DNA from: Symbiodinium natans | Taxonomy: Eukaryota > Sar > Dinophyceae > Suessiales > Symbiodiniaceae | Direction: 5' to 3' | Assembly: GCA_905221605.1 (NCBI GenBank) | Contig: CAJNDS010002603.1 | Span: 64,001-128,000, forward strand | Length of the DNA stretch: 64,000 bases | Shown: piece by piece, positions 45,846 through 57,393 of the stretch | Numbering within the stretch: the stretch's first letter is position 1 | Layout of the letters: the number at the start of each line of letters is the position of its first letter | The notes under the pieces: model-generated | The model's database searches: none | Seen by the model: the letters and a program-made list of their open reading frames with translations, nothing else | Told to the model about the DNA's origin: nothing | Translations under genes and position numbers: made by a program

Positions 45846-48800
45846 GGGCGCGCACGATCAGCAACCAAACGGTGACCGCTGAGTTTGCCGCCACGATAAA
45901 GAAGCTCCAAGATATCTATGAAACCCAGGCGGGGGGGGAGGGCATGTCGAAAGCATGTCGAAATCATGTCGAAGCAGAATCTTGGCTTGTCTTCTGCTGC
46001 CATTCTTTTGTAGCTCCTCCAGGTCCACCAGCTGCTCTTCGAGGCGCGCCTGCTGAAGTGGAGCGTGGGCGGATTAGACGCGGGACTTACACGGGTCATT
46101 CGGGGCGGTGAATGTCATCGAGCCATGACTGAAAGTTCCCATGGAAGCAAGACGCCACGAATCTCAAAATGCAGAGGCGCAGACGCTGCGGCGGGCGCTG
46201 AGCAAGCAGGAGGGTGCTCCTACAAGTCCTGGGGAAGAGGAGGATGATGGAGAGGCTGGCGCCGCGCCAACAAGAGTTGCGATGCTTTCTTTGTCCTGTG
46301 CAAGAGCAGGTCGAGGGTCGCTAATGCCTGTGCTAGTTGGGCTATCTGTGAGGCAGGCGATGATGATGATGAGGTTTCGGTCATGGCTGCAGTGCCCCAT
46401 CTGCATGCTTAAAGATGATAGCTAGTACCGTGAACAAATGCCAGCGTGCTCTCGGTAACCGAGGATGTCGAGCAATTTTCTTTGTGGCCCGAGTGGACGG
46501 TTGGCCCTGAGACGATCAATGGTATCAGCAGCGACATATTTGCAGACAGGCTCCAGCATGCCAGTTCCGGCTTGTTTCTCAAGTGCAGTGACTGAGTTGA
46601 CCGCTGTGTCCAGGGAATATGCGCTCGCAGAGCGGAAGCTGAAGCTGAAGCCAGCCGCATGGCCCCAGATTCGCGGGCAGTTTGAAGCGCTTAGTTCATG
46701 TGAGCTGGCTCAGTTTCCAATTTGAGGACCTCAATGCTTCGTATTCGTCATCGGCTCTACACCAGCAGCAGAGCTGCTGGAGCCTTATTTGGCTATGTTT
46801 TTTACGGTGGGCCTGATGGCTTTCAATGACGTGCCAAAAGGAGCCAAGCTGTAGGCACTTGCACTTGCAAGCTTACCGACCTGGTCATCAGTCCCATCTC
46901 ACCACAGCGGATGTTCTGGGCATCTTGGATGCAGCAAAACTTCAAGCAGCAACTGGGGTACAGCAGGTCATTCCCTTGAACTTGAACAGGACATTTTGGG
47001 CGTGGTCTTCCTCATCTACGATATGAGCCTCGACTATACATCATGGACGGCAGCGCGGTGAGACTCTGTTGACCAGCAGGCAGCAGCTGAAAACACTGAG
47101 GATATGGATTCCGGTGCAGCTATTCTGCATGATACAGGAGTCTGTCATGACCCAGACAATGTTTAGAGAACTGCCCATGGTATCCTGCAGCTACTCTCTT
47201 CGGCATCTTCGGGCTTGTCGCCGTAAGTTCACGGTCTGCGCCGTGCATAAAGCCTAATGCACGGAGCTGTTGCTTTAAGGCAAGTCTTCTCACCAAGCCG
47301 CCATGTCGTGACGGACGTGCTCGACTTCACAGTTGCCGTGTACTGGACATTGGACATCTTTGGCACCTTCTTCACTGGCTTCTATTCGCGGAAGGGTGAG
47401 TTGATTCGCACCCACAAGGAAATTGCACTGCACTACTTGACCCGAGGCTGAAGAATGGTGTCATATACTGGGAGTTGTGGAAAACGGGTCATCCGTACCA
47501 AATCGCGGGCAACCACCCGGGAATAATGTCGCAGGAAAGCACAGAGGTCAAGTATGCTTTTGACAGTTGGACCTGCTTTCTTGGACGATGTTGATAGAGT
47601 TTGAACTGCTTTCGATGGGCTTCCTTGTTCGCTATGGAGGTTTTGATGCGCTGTGCTGCCACTGACGTGTGTCTCGTGTGTCCCACGCTGGCGCTTACGA
47701 AATCGAGCGTTCGCTCGGGGAATGGTCGTTTGACATGTTGTGGATATGTGGCTCTTGCGAAATCGAGCATCTACTTGGACAATTCCGACCACCTGGGCAG
47801 TTAGATGCCTTCCATGTCGTCTCGGGGTTATCGTTCCAGGTATGAGGTATGGGTCACAAGCAAAACGGGTACTTGTATCGTTCAACAACACGAACTTTTT
47901 TTCAAGCTTGAGCAAGAAAGAAAGGGAGGAGTGGCTGAGCACATGAAGTTCGAAACTAAACATGAGCAGCTGCAATGTGGCCTTGGAGGCTTTCCTTAAG
48001 CATGAAGGCAAGGATGAGTGGTCCTAGTGTGGCGCGTGGGTACGCACAAAGGAGATTGAAGCGTAGCAGGTGGGGTGTGATGTTACAGGCTGCGTTCATT
48101 TCAGGAACTGCTTGCTCGGGTCTAAGCTCACCGCCACGATTTTTGAACACATTCTTGTTGGATTGGGGATTCATTTGAAAAGGCATCGCGTTTCTTGCAA
48201 AACAAACCAAAGATGAACGGCTGCAGCGTGGGACGCTTGTGGCTGCGTTCACTTGGGGAACTGCCTGCCCGAGTCTAAACTCACCACCTCGATTTTTAAA
48301 AATCGTTCTTCTTTGGATGACTTTCGTTCATTTGGGGGGTCACATTAACTTGCATTGCTTCTTGTTGATTGTTCTGGGTCATCTGTGTTTAGATGAGGGA
48401 GGAGCTTCTGGCACTGCTGTAGGTGGTGCTAGATGGGGGAAGCAGGGTCCCACATTCAACGGATCCCAGTTGCCAATGCCTCGGTTATGTTCCAACGCCC
48501 CACACCACATTCCAAAAATCAGGGAGCAATTGTCGACACTACGCTACTACGCCCCGGGATAAAACATGTTTGGAAACCATCAGATGATCATCAGGCCGAG
48601 TCTCAAAGAAGCACTGGTTCTGATTTGTCGGTGGCCACCCATAGCGGCGGTCGAGTAATTTGGTGGTAAATTAAAAGTGACGAGACCCGACAGAGGAATT
48701 TGTGAACATCTTGTGGCGACTCTTCTCCATCAGCGATCTGTCTCAAGGAAGCGCTGGTTCTTCCTCGACGTGATGATCGTCTCGGTGGACTGGGTGTTCA

Positions 48801-49305
48801 TGTCCGCATCACTAGGACATCTGCTCGTCCAACAAGTGGTTCAGTTCGTGGGGTTCAAACAGTTTGAACCCTTGCAAGTACTTGCAAGTAGTCGCATCCT
48901 GGGAGGAGAAGAAGATGACAGCGTGATGGACAATGCCGAGGGGTCTGGCCTCGCTCGCCTGGGTAAGGCGATGTTGGTCCTGCAAATGTTGCTCTACGAC
49001 TCTACGACTCTACGACTCTACGACTCTACGTCTTGCGTGAAAGACTAAACCAAAGCTCAGGGAAATACATGAATGACGGAGCAACTTGCATACTCGAAAC
49101 TGGATGCACAGCTGTGAATTGGGTTCCAAGCTTCAAGCAATAGCGCTGTAAGAAGCCGAGCTTCTACTGTATGGTGAGTGGACCACCAAGAACGGGAGCC
49201 TCTTATTTTTCTGAACAAGTCAGTCCACAACATCGGAATGGCTCCGCAGAAGAGAGAGAGAGAGACAGAGAGAGAGCGAGAGAGAGAGAGACAGAGGGAG
49301 AGAGC

Positions 49306-49340
<35 letters not shown>

Positions 49341-51674
49341 GGAGAGAGAGACAGAGAGCCGGGCCCCTTTGGGGGGGGGGGGTCCTCAAGCGAGCAGAAG
49401 AAGAGTTGGAAAAGACAGAAAGAACAAGCTGCGGGGCTCGAGCCTTCGTGGCCAAGACTCTATAGACTCTAGACTCGAGATCTGCTCTGTCGTGGTGTAA
49501 CAGTGCAACACAGTGTAAAACACTCTTAACATTTGCTGAACGTCTCAATCTTGACAAGTGATTCAAATTCGCCAGGAACTGCAAAAATGGCAACATCAGA
49601 AAAACCGCAGAGCAGAGCCACCACTCCACGCTTGTCCAGCCACAGAGCGTCTCTTTGTGTTTTCACCGGTGCACCAGAAATACCTCGGGGGGCTTTGCGC
49701 ATAGTCGCGCCTGGTGGAAAGCTTTGCGTGATGTGCTCCTGTGAGGTCATCCGAGTCGCAAGAATTCTGCGAACTTTACGGCTGCTCCGCCTCATGAAGC
49801 TGAGGCGCCTGCTTTTTGCATTCGGCAGGCTTGCCATGGGCTGAAGTTCGTGCAGAAATGAGTGCATGGCAGGCACATCTTCTTTGCCATTCAAGAGCGC
49901 ACCTGCCTCAATGGATGTTTCCAGCAGTGGTACTATTGGGCATGTGGCATGGGGCTTGCGTCGCAGGCATCGATTCAGAGGCGGTGTTCATTCTGGTGGG
50001 GACAGTCAAGAATCTGTTGCTTGGAGTGAAAAACTTCCAAGTACATCAGTTCGGTACAGCGCGGACCCTCAGGTTGGTCCTGCTCTTTGTGAACCACCTT
50101 TTTGCCTGCCTTTGGTACCTCATCGGCGTACTGGGAGAAGGTGCGAGGGACACTGGTTGTGGGTTGTTTGGGGGGTTTGTGGCGTTCACTGTGACCCGTT
50201 TTTCCCCACTGTCCTTCGGTGCCTTGCAGGAGGTCCTCCTGATGAGCACTGGGTGTTTTACTATGACGTTGGAGAAACTGTCATCGAGAAGTATATGCTG
50301 AGTCTCCACTGGAGCCTCACCCAGTTCACCCCAGCAGGCACAGATAAAGTTGTCTTTGTGCTTTTCGACTTTCGAGTAGGAGTAGAACTGTCCTGAGTGC
50401 ACCTGTGCAGCGATCAATCAGTTTTGTGCTGCCGCCTGCAGGAATAGAAATCCATCCGTGCAACGTTTATGAGCGGGTTTTCAATGCGTGATTCTCAGAC
50501 ATTCGAAAACGATGTGTGGCATACAGCCCAGTTGCCATGCTGTCGCTGTGATGAAGTCGTGCTCACTGGCTTGGTGCAGTGCATTGCCAAAGACTCCAAG
50601 ACATAAGGTTGGCCTCATTCTCATTGCCATGGTGGGGTTCTCCTCCTTTGTAAGTGCCTACCCCAGGAGCTATTGGCTAGTGAGAAGTGACGAAGTTCCT
50701 TCAAGGCAAGTGCCCACCTGGCCACAGGTGCGATCACCGCTTCTATGACAAGACTACGAAGTTTGCAGGGAAACGAACTCTCAGAAGCATTCTTGTTGAG
50801 AAGGTATGGCTGGACATGTTTGGTACTGCTTGGTTGTGGGCCATGTACGGCAGCAGCGCGGTCGCTTCCTGCAAGCACTTGCTATGCAATGTCACTTCCA
50901 GCACGAAGGGCCGAGCTGCCGAAACTCAAGCTCCGTGGACAAACTGGTTGAAGTGCTAGCCGCTTGTGTGGTGGTGATGCTGAACCTTTGTCATCATGGC
51001 GTCATGGTGTCATTGTTTTTTCGAGCCTCAAACCATCGCAAAGCAAACCACACCCTGCTCGCAACATGCAATGACAAACTGCTGGAGCTATGAGCCTGTT
51101 GGCATCTATCTTTGCATCTGTCGACTGATGCCAGGTTTCTCAAGGAGAACCAAATCTCGGCAGACCTGCAGCCGCGCCCCCCAAACTGGATGTCGCAATT
51201 GTTGCAAGTAGGATTGTGAGCTTAGATCTTCCAGTGCTGTTTATGTCAGAGAATCTGCAACTAGCGGCTTTGGGGCTTTGCAACTTTGGAGCAAGAAAAG
51301 GTTGTTTGCCCGTACCAGGTACCACTACGGGCATGCTATTGCTCGCAGACTGTGTTAAAGTATGAGAAGAGCCTGAATCTTCTGCAAGTGCGGAAGAGCC
51401 TGAATCTTCTGCAAGTGCCAAGGTCAAGAGTGGTTCGGTACATCGACATGGCGATCGAGGCATGCCAACTCTCAACACATGTGAGAACTAGCAACTAGTA
51501 GCTAGAAGGAGGTGCATCTTGTCTTCTCAGTTTCTCAGAACACGATGCCGACTGGGGACTTAATGAATGCCTGTACCTGCCGGCTGGATAGTGTTCTCCT
51601 GGAGCGTTGTCACCTGTCCAGATGATAGAGGTCGCACCGCTGCCTCACATGGGAAGACCTTGAGATGTAGCGGC

Positions 51675-51706
<32 letters not shown>

Positions 51707-53500
51707 TCAGCCATGAGTGCAGGAAGGAAGGAAATGAGAGAGAGAGAGAGAGAGAGAGGGAGAGCTCCGACGCCCAACGAGGCCTTCTCAGTGCCCCCAA
51801 GCCACACAGTGGGGGGAACACACATCTAACCTTGCGCAAGGGCAACGCCCTAGGCTTCGAGTGCAGGGAGTGTCTTTCTCTGTTCCTAGCACTTATTGTG
51901 TGTCATTGGCGACTGTTCTTTCTGATTGCCTTGCACGGTCGGAGGTGAACCGGAAAAAGATCGACAAAAGCCGCGTTGCCTCATTGAATATGCTGAGTGG
52001 TCCTTTGAGGGTCGAGCTGCAGAAGGACGATCATGCTGAGCAGAGTGTGGACCAGTCTGATGCTGTCTGGAGTCCAGTTTTGAGTTTTGAGCATGTCCGA
52101 TTCCCGGGTTGTTATCCGATGGTGTGTCCGCATCTGCGCCAGTCCTCATGGCATGTCTAGCGGATGTTAGTTGGGTCGCACCGCAGGAGCTGTATCTCCC
52201 TGCGCTGGTAATCCACAAGTTCTTCGTGAAGTACGCCCACAATGATGCTGTGGGGCACTCAGCACTACCCCAAAACGTGGCCGAAACATGTGCCATTGAA
52301 CACACCTTTCGACCGAGTAGTTACCAAGTGTGTTTCTCGAGGCAATAAACCAGATCTGCTTCAAGGCTCGGCAGCATGGCTTGGATTTTTCAACCTTTCC
52401 GGGTGCTGCAGATCAGAGTACTAGGCGATCGAGAAGATGAACCTGTCGCGCTCCGACGTCCTCTTTCAGCTCCATGGCGAGTCCCATGCGACACTCGGTT
52501 GCGCACCACGCCACCACACATGCTCATGTTCTGTGCACTTCAATGAGTCTCTAAGAAGATTCATGAAAACTCTGAGGATGTGCTTCCTGACGAGCGGCCC
52601 CCTGTCAAGAGAATAATTGTGCATGCTCTGTGTGTGTGTGTGTGTGTATGTCTCGCCTTTCAGCTCAGCTTGCAGAGCATCATCTACCAGTGTAGCGGAA
52701 GCATTCGTGGTGCCTCTGGTCATGTAATGGGAGCTCCCCTGTTGAGGCAGCACGTATTACCAGCGTCCGAAGAATTCACCAGCATGGGAGGCATGGCGTA
52801 CTGGCGTAGTGTGCAGCGCCATCTACAAAACTTTCTCATGTACCAACCAGTCCAACCACCTCTTGAGTCTTGAAGCTTTTACGGGGTTTTCAGATGCAAG
52901 GCGCACCAGAGGAGATCGCGCAAAGTGGCGGCAAGCCCACTTTTCAATCGGGTGTTGACTCTTTCGAAGGCAGGATGTTGAAAACAAGGCATGACACTGG
53001 CATGGTCATGCCAAATCCGCAAGTGTGATGTAAAGGACAGCTACTTCTGCGAGCACTCCCTTTGGATACCATGGACGCACAGAGGCTCGTGCAACATCGG
53101 TAGCATCGTAATGCATCGCACCCGTGTGCACACCTGCAGCTTGCTGAAATCCGAAAGAGCGGGGACTATCGGCTAGGAACGATGGGTGCGCTGACGGACA
53201 GCGAGCTACTTGCTCCTTGCCTGCTTAGATGCTTTGGACAACGCACAGCAATTTGAGCAACGCACGCCGGAATCGCGAGAACTTCACTGGCCGAGGCTTT
53301 GGAAAGTACCAAGTTTAGACAGATCACCACCGAGTACAAGGTCCCAGACGTTTTGCCCATTGATGTTTTGATGTTTTTGCCTTCAAGACACACAGTATTG
53401 GGCCAGCACACATGCCGCGAGGACATCTTCCAAAGCTCGAAAGCCTACGCACTTCAATTTGTCCAAGATCTTGAGGCCCATGCCCTCCTTTTGCACCTCT
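45846..53500 (+). CDS. Voltage-gated, cyclic-nucleotide-binding-domain ion channel
   Basis: N-terminal exons 45846-45928 (a coil) and 46464-about 46559 (FSLWPEWTVG) precede S1 at about 46990-47028 (ILGVVFLIYD). S2 is at 47280-47446 (VAVYWTLDIFGTFFTGF) and S3 at 48748-about 48870 (FFLDVMIVSVDW). S4 is at 49746-about 49830 (ARILRTLRLLRLMKLRR, a charge every third residue). S4-S5 begins at 49967 and S5 is 50073-50127 (LVLLFVNHLFACLWYLIG). The pore is 50230-50337 (LHWSLTQFTPA). S6 is 50442-50485, 50608-50653 (VGLILIAMVGFSSF) and 50728-50803 (MTRLRSLQ). The C-linker includes 51134-about 51208 and 51945-52022 (LNMLSGPLRVEL). Binding-domain pieces are 52187-about 52280, 52425-about 52486 (LSRSDVLFQLHGE), about 53036-53095 (LWIPWTHRG), 53177-about 53215 and about 53310-53470 (AYALQFVQDL). 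Introns 50338-50441 and 50486-50607 are GC-AG. The filter has no GYG. Confidence 0.9.
48990..49031. repeat. 8-base tandem repeat CTCTACGA, five copies
   Basis: Perfect direct copies inside an intron of the channel gene, between the S3 and S4 exons. Confidence 0.9.
49248..49382. repeat. (GA)n microsatellite followed by CCCCTTTG12
   Basis: About 100 bases of GA-rich repeat are followed by CCCCTTT and a 12-base G run (49371-49382). This is intronic to the channel gene. Confidence 0.9.
51366..51418. repeat. Perfect 26-base tandem duplication
   Basis: Two identical 26-base copies (51366-51391 and 51393-51418), 27 bases apart, lie in the channel gene between C-linker exons. In frame they would repeat KSLNLLQV, but coding status is unclear. 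Confidence 0.85.
51676..51764. repeat. Two (GA)n tracts
   Basis: Two GA microsatellites (about 51676-51700 and 51736-51762) are separated by a short GGAAGGAAGG stretch, inside the channel gene. Confidence 0.9.
52628..52648. repeat. (GT)n microsatellite
   Basis: About ten GT dinucleotides within the channel gene. Confidence 0.9.
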
Positions 53501-54239
53501 GAGGGCGCGCTTGGATTTTGGACTCTCAGCCTCTTTCGGGTTCAAAGCATTTCAAAGCGTTCACAACATCTGGAGGATTCTTAGCGCCATGGCTTTTGTG
53601 GTTCGCTTGTCCTGCGTACCCTTTGGGGAGCACATGAGCCGCTCATGAGCCCATCAAGAACAACAAGCAGTTGTCCAAGATGTGGATGCCAATTCCTTTC
53701 TGCAGCATGATCGCCGACAGCTCCAAGATGAGACCAAAGCAATCCAGGATGAAACGCCGTTTCCGGGAATTCCGAATCCATTCCAGGTATTAGGTGGCCA
53801 GTCTGATTCAAGTGCCTTCCAATCCCACGTCAGCTATCGCGGGCGTTATCCTTGGAAGCAATGATGAAGCAGCAAGTATGGAGCAATGCCCAACCTTCTT
53901 GAAACAAATCATGGGACTGGTCTTCTCCCACAAAGGCAATGGCGATGGCAGTCATCACCATCTTGCTGTTGTCTTCACGAGCTTCGACACAGTCTGGGAC
54001 GTTTGAGGATGGCACTGAACTTAGCGGATCTGGCCCCGGCTGAGTGCAGGCCAACCCTTGTGCTGTTCCATCCACCGAACATCTTCGACTCTTCGAGATG
54101 AGCACAGTGAGCACAATGCCCGTGACCTATGTTGGGTCCAAAACCGCTTTCACCTGTTGCCACGGGCATGTGCAAATGCAAGGGGGAAAGCAGTGTGTGT
54201 GAAAGGGTTAAACCAGCCCTCCCGCTGATGTAGTAGTTG

Positions 54240-54560
54240 AAAGTAAATGGCGGCGCCAGAAAAAAGGGTGCTGAGCAGCTTTTGCAATTTGTTTGGAGTG
54301 GCAGTGCGTGGGCTGCGTGGGCCTGTGCTCACTCTGTTTGAGGAATTTACTGACACCCATGGGTGCGCATGGGACTTGCCGAAAGAGGCCAAAGCTCTCC
54401 TCCAAATTCTGTTTGCATCCGTTTGTATCCCTTCGCCACTTTGCGTGTTTGTTTGCACGTGGGCGACTTGAAAAGGTGACGCACCCAAAAAGCTACCACA
54501 TCGATGTCCCGATGATGAAGTCGAGCTTGGAACACAAGCAGCTCGAGGACGAGAACTGAG
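54240..54560 (+). CDS. Possible exons, unknown (channel C-terminus or next gene)
   Basis: A plus frame at 54475-54559 follows AAAAG and reads THPKSYHIDVPMMKSSLEHK, ending QLEDEN and TGA, like a protein C-terminus. A frame at 54247-54470 is open but motif-free. These may be the last exon of the channel gene or a small separate gene. Confidence 0.35.
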
Positions 54561-54601
54561 GACATGCTGCATGCGTCGGCTTTTCCGAGCGTAGTATCGC
54601 C

Positions 54602-54815
54602 AGGAGTTAAAAATGAGCGAACTCCTCGCCGCGACTCACAAGCATCTAATGCATGGATTGCCATGTCAAATTCCATGATGAAGGGTGGCCGATCAGCGAC
54701 GCGTTGCCATTGAGGCTTGCATCGAGGACGACCTCGACCAGGATCGTTTGGAGCCTTCATGGAGTTTTGCAGAAGAAGTCAAGCTGAAGTTCTGGTGGAT
54801 CGAAGTGGTCACATG
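54602..54815 (+). CDS. Exon pair, unknown gene
   Basis: A patch at about 54612-54705 reads ERTPRRDSQASNAWIAMSNS. After acceptor CATTGAG, exon 54715-about 54804 reads ACIEDDLDQDRLEPSWSFAE and VKLKFWWIE, followed by GTGGTC. Composition is coding-like. The family is not recognised. Confidence 0.4.
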
Positions 54816-55990
54816 ATTTCTTTGTGCCTTGTAGAAAAGATGCAAGTGGGCTCCCTGAGCAGCTGGTGTCAACATCGGAGCCGTAGGCATTATCTAGCAA
54901 AGAGCGGAGCCTAAGGCATTGGGGCATTGGGGCTCGTAGGTCCACTAGGCACGTCAAAGCGAGGGAACGTGGGGCGTCCTGAGACGAGATGCGCGGAAGC
55001 TAAAGGCTCAGGAAAACCATGCCGTTTGACGAAATCTGTTGCGCCATCACGCGTCCTGTTCAAGCGCGAAGATCCGAAGACAAAGGCCTCAGGTGACATC
55101 AGAGCAAAGCCAACAAAACAGTTCCGAAAAATCCTGATCCAGAGCTCCCAGAAGAACTTCCAAGTCTTCAGGTGATCCGATCAAGGCCCGGCCAAAGTCT
55201 TGCAGGTCAACTACCGGCCAGGCCGTCAATACTTGTCGCAGGGGCAGCTCGAACGTGGAACTGGAACGCACCCCCTCCAGCGACCACATTGTGACCACTC
55301 AGCAGTTTTTGCTAGCCAAGCCTCGTCCGAAAAGCCCGCAACTACATGAAACACATGTACGTGTGAGCCTTGGACGTGCATGCTTGATGCTTGAGAGTTT
55401 AATCATACTTTCTGGCACAATGCATGATGCGCAGGAGATGCCTTCGTCACAGGATGGGGCTGAAATCATTAAGCGTTCGTTGCGCTCCATGTGCGCGGCT
55501 TTACTGTTCATGTTTAGATGCTGCCAAAGAGGCCGTCAAGCCAACCAAGCGGACTCCTTCCAGCACAACTCAGTCCGATCAGGCCATGTGCCAACTACGC
55601 GGAGTCAAGTTGTAGCCTCGTTCATGCTTTACCTGACCCCAAATTTTGTAGAGCCTTGATGCACCTGCTGCAGAATACAGCACCCTAGATCATGCAAGCA
55701 GCGATGCCCAAGCGCATGGCTGTCGTCGTAGGGAGAGAATACTTGTAGCCAGAGGGGTTGTATCTGGTGGCACTTGGACATCTTTCTTCACACCGGATCT
55801 TGTCAGGTCAGCTCTTTTGCGGAAGGCAGCATGGCCATCGGACACCTACCAGCAGGACCCTGCTGAGCCCTAAAGTGCAGTGGCGGGGGAGGGGTTTAAA
55901 ATCAAAATCGGACCAACAAAACCTTCTAAGGATCAAGAAGCATGTAGAAATGAATCGCATCAACAACAAGTTGGGCCTCTGGATGGCAGA
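54816..55990. other. Ambiguous; no firm gene
   Basis: A minus frame at about 55100-55298 (VVDLQDFGRALIGSPEDLE) and overlapping plus frames both look plausible. No splice chain can be built on either strand. Confidence 0.3.
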
Positions 55991-55994
55991 CAAA

Positions 55995-56290
55995 GAAGGG
56001 GAAGGTCGTAAGTAAAGAAAGAAAGATCGACATGAAAGAATGAAAGAAGGCCGTAAAGAAAGGAAGGAAGAAAGAAATACAGGAAGGAAGAAAGAGATAC
56101 ATCAAGAAACAAGGACACAAGGAAATGAGGAAGCAAAGCAAGAAAGAAAGAAATAAGTAAATAATGAAATAAGGAAATACAAAAAACAAAGAAAGCAAGG
56201 AAGAAAGAGAGAAAGAGAGAACGAGAGAAAGGAACAAAGAAAGAAGCACCATGATGAAGAACACACGTCAAAGAGAAATGTAGAAAACAA
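55995..56290. repeat. Purine tract rich in GAAA and GGAA words
   Basis: About 300 bases are almost all A and G on the plus strand (AAGAAAGAAAGG, AGGAAGGAAG). The minus strand therefore reads as a Phe/Leu/Ser-rich pseudo-membrane protein, which is an artefact. Confidence 0.9.
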
Positions 56291-56299
56291 CAAGGAACC

Positions 56300-57380
56300 A
56301 GAAGTAGATATTCGTTGAAAACCATAATATGAGTCCTGTCCAAACCCATCATGCGAGCATCGCATTTGCATGCCATTCCCCCGCTAATCCCCCCCTCTCT
56401 TTTTCTCTTGAGCAGTGCAAGCTTGCTTCAAAGCATTTCGCTCCCAGTGCCGCCCGAATCTTGAGAATTCTTGCGACTTGTGTTTTTCTGAAAGCCGTGT
56501 GGACTTGGGGATGGCTGAGACGAGCAAACCAATGCACTAGAAGGCTTTGGAAAGAGATTGGAGGGACGTGCGTACTTAAGCTCTGGTCAACATCCAACAG
56601 GAATGCCAAGTCGAAAGCCGCGGCGACCGAATCCTGACTCCAAGAATTCAGATAGTGCTTGAGCGCCCACCCCAACGGCGTAGTGTCTGAGTGCTGGACA
56701 CTTTCCAACAGAGTGGAACCCAGGTCTACGAGTTCTACGCACGACTTTGCCGACGCACGACTCTGATTGATTTTGAGATATTCTCGTCGAGCCACTACAG
56801 TGGGATTTGACAGGCTGGGCAATGCCCAAGGCATTGTCCGGAAGCTATCGGAAGCTATCGGAAGCTGTCCAGTTTCCCTCAAAGTTAAGGGCTCTGGGGC
56901 TTCCAGAAGGCCGTCAGCACATTTCAGCAATCTTGACCGTCTTGGCCTGTGGCGTGCTTCTTGGCCGAAGAACTTGCGATACCTTGAGACAGTAAGTCAA
57001 GCATGGTAAACTTGTGACAGGATTGCATGTGAAGCAGCCTCTCGGTACACTTGCATGCCGCAGTTACATGGCGCCCCTGGAATCTGCAACAAGACTGCGA
57101 CGGTTGCTTCGCAATGGGCAACAATGAATTTCCTTTTGTTTCCGCAGCTGTGGCAAGCCTGTCATGAGCAGTGGTGGATCGAAGTGCACGCAGGCCCTGA
57201 AGCAACTTCTTTGCATGGGCTGCCACGTTGACCCCGCCGAAGAAAGAGTGTTACAGATGTACACAGTATGGGCATAGCCTGTCTCAGTGATCTGGTTGCC
57301 ACAACTGTCAGGCATGTGTTTGCAACATGTCTCACACATGCAGTGTCACCGATCTGAGCCTTCGTAGCAGATGAGGTTCT
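56300..57380. other. Unassigned; possible upstream exons of the DHHC gene
   Basis: A hydrophobic patch at about 56913-56975 (ISAILTVLACGVLLGR) could be a membrane helix exon of the following gene. A minus frame of 193 codons (56349-56930) also exists. Neither can be confirmed. Confidence 0.3.
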
Positions 57381-57393
57381 GAATGTTTCATGC

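Noticed and set aside
55926-56376. Minus ORFs reading as multi-pass membrane proteins
   Set aside because: They are the pyrimidine strand of a GAAA-rich tract, which always translates to Phe/Leu/Ser runs.
56349-56930. 193-codon minus ORF with an ankyrin-like phrase
   Set aside because: The phrase (HSDTTPLGWALKHYL) is a single weak match without repeat periodicity or splice context.
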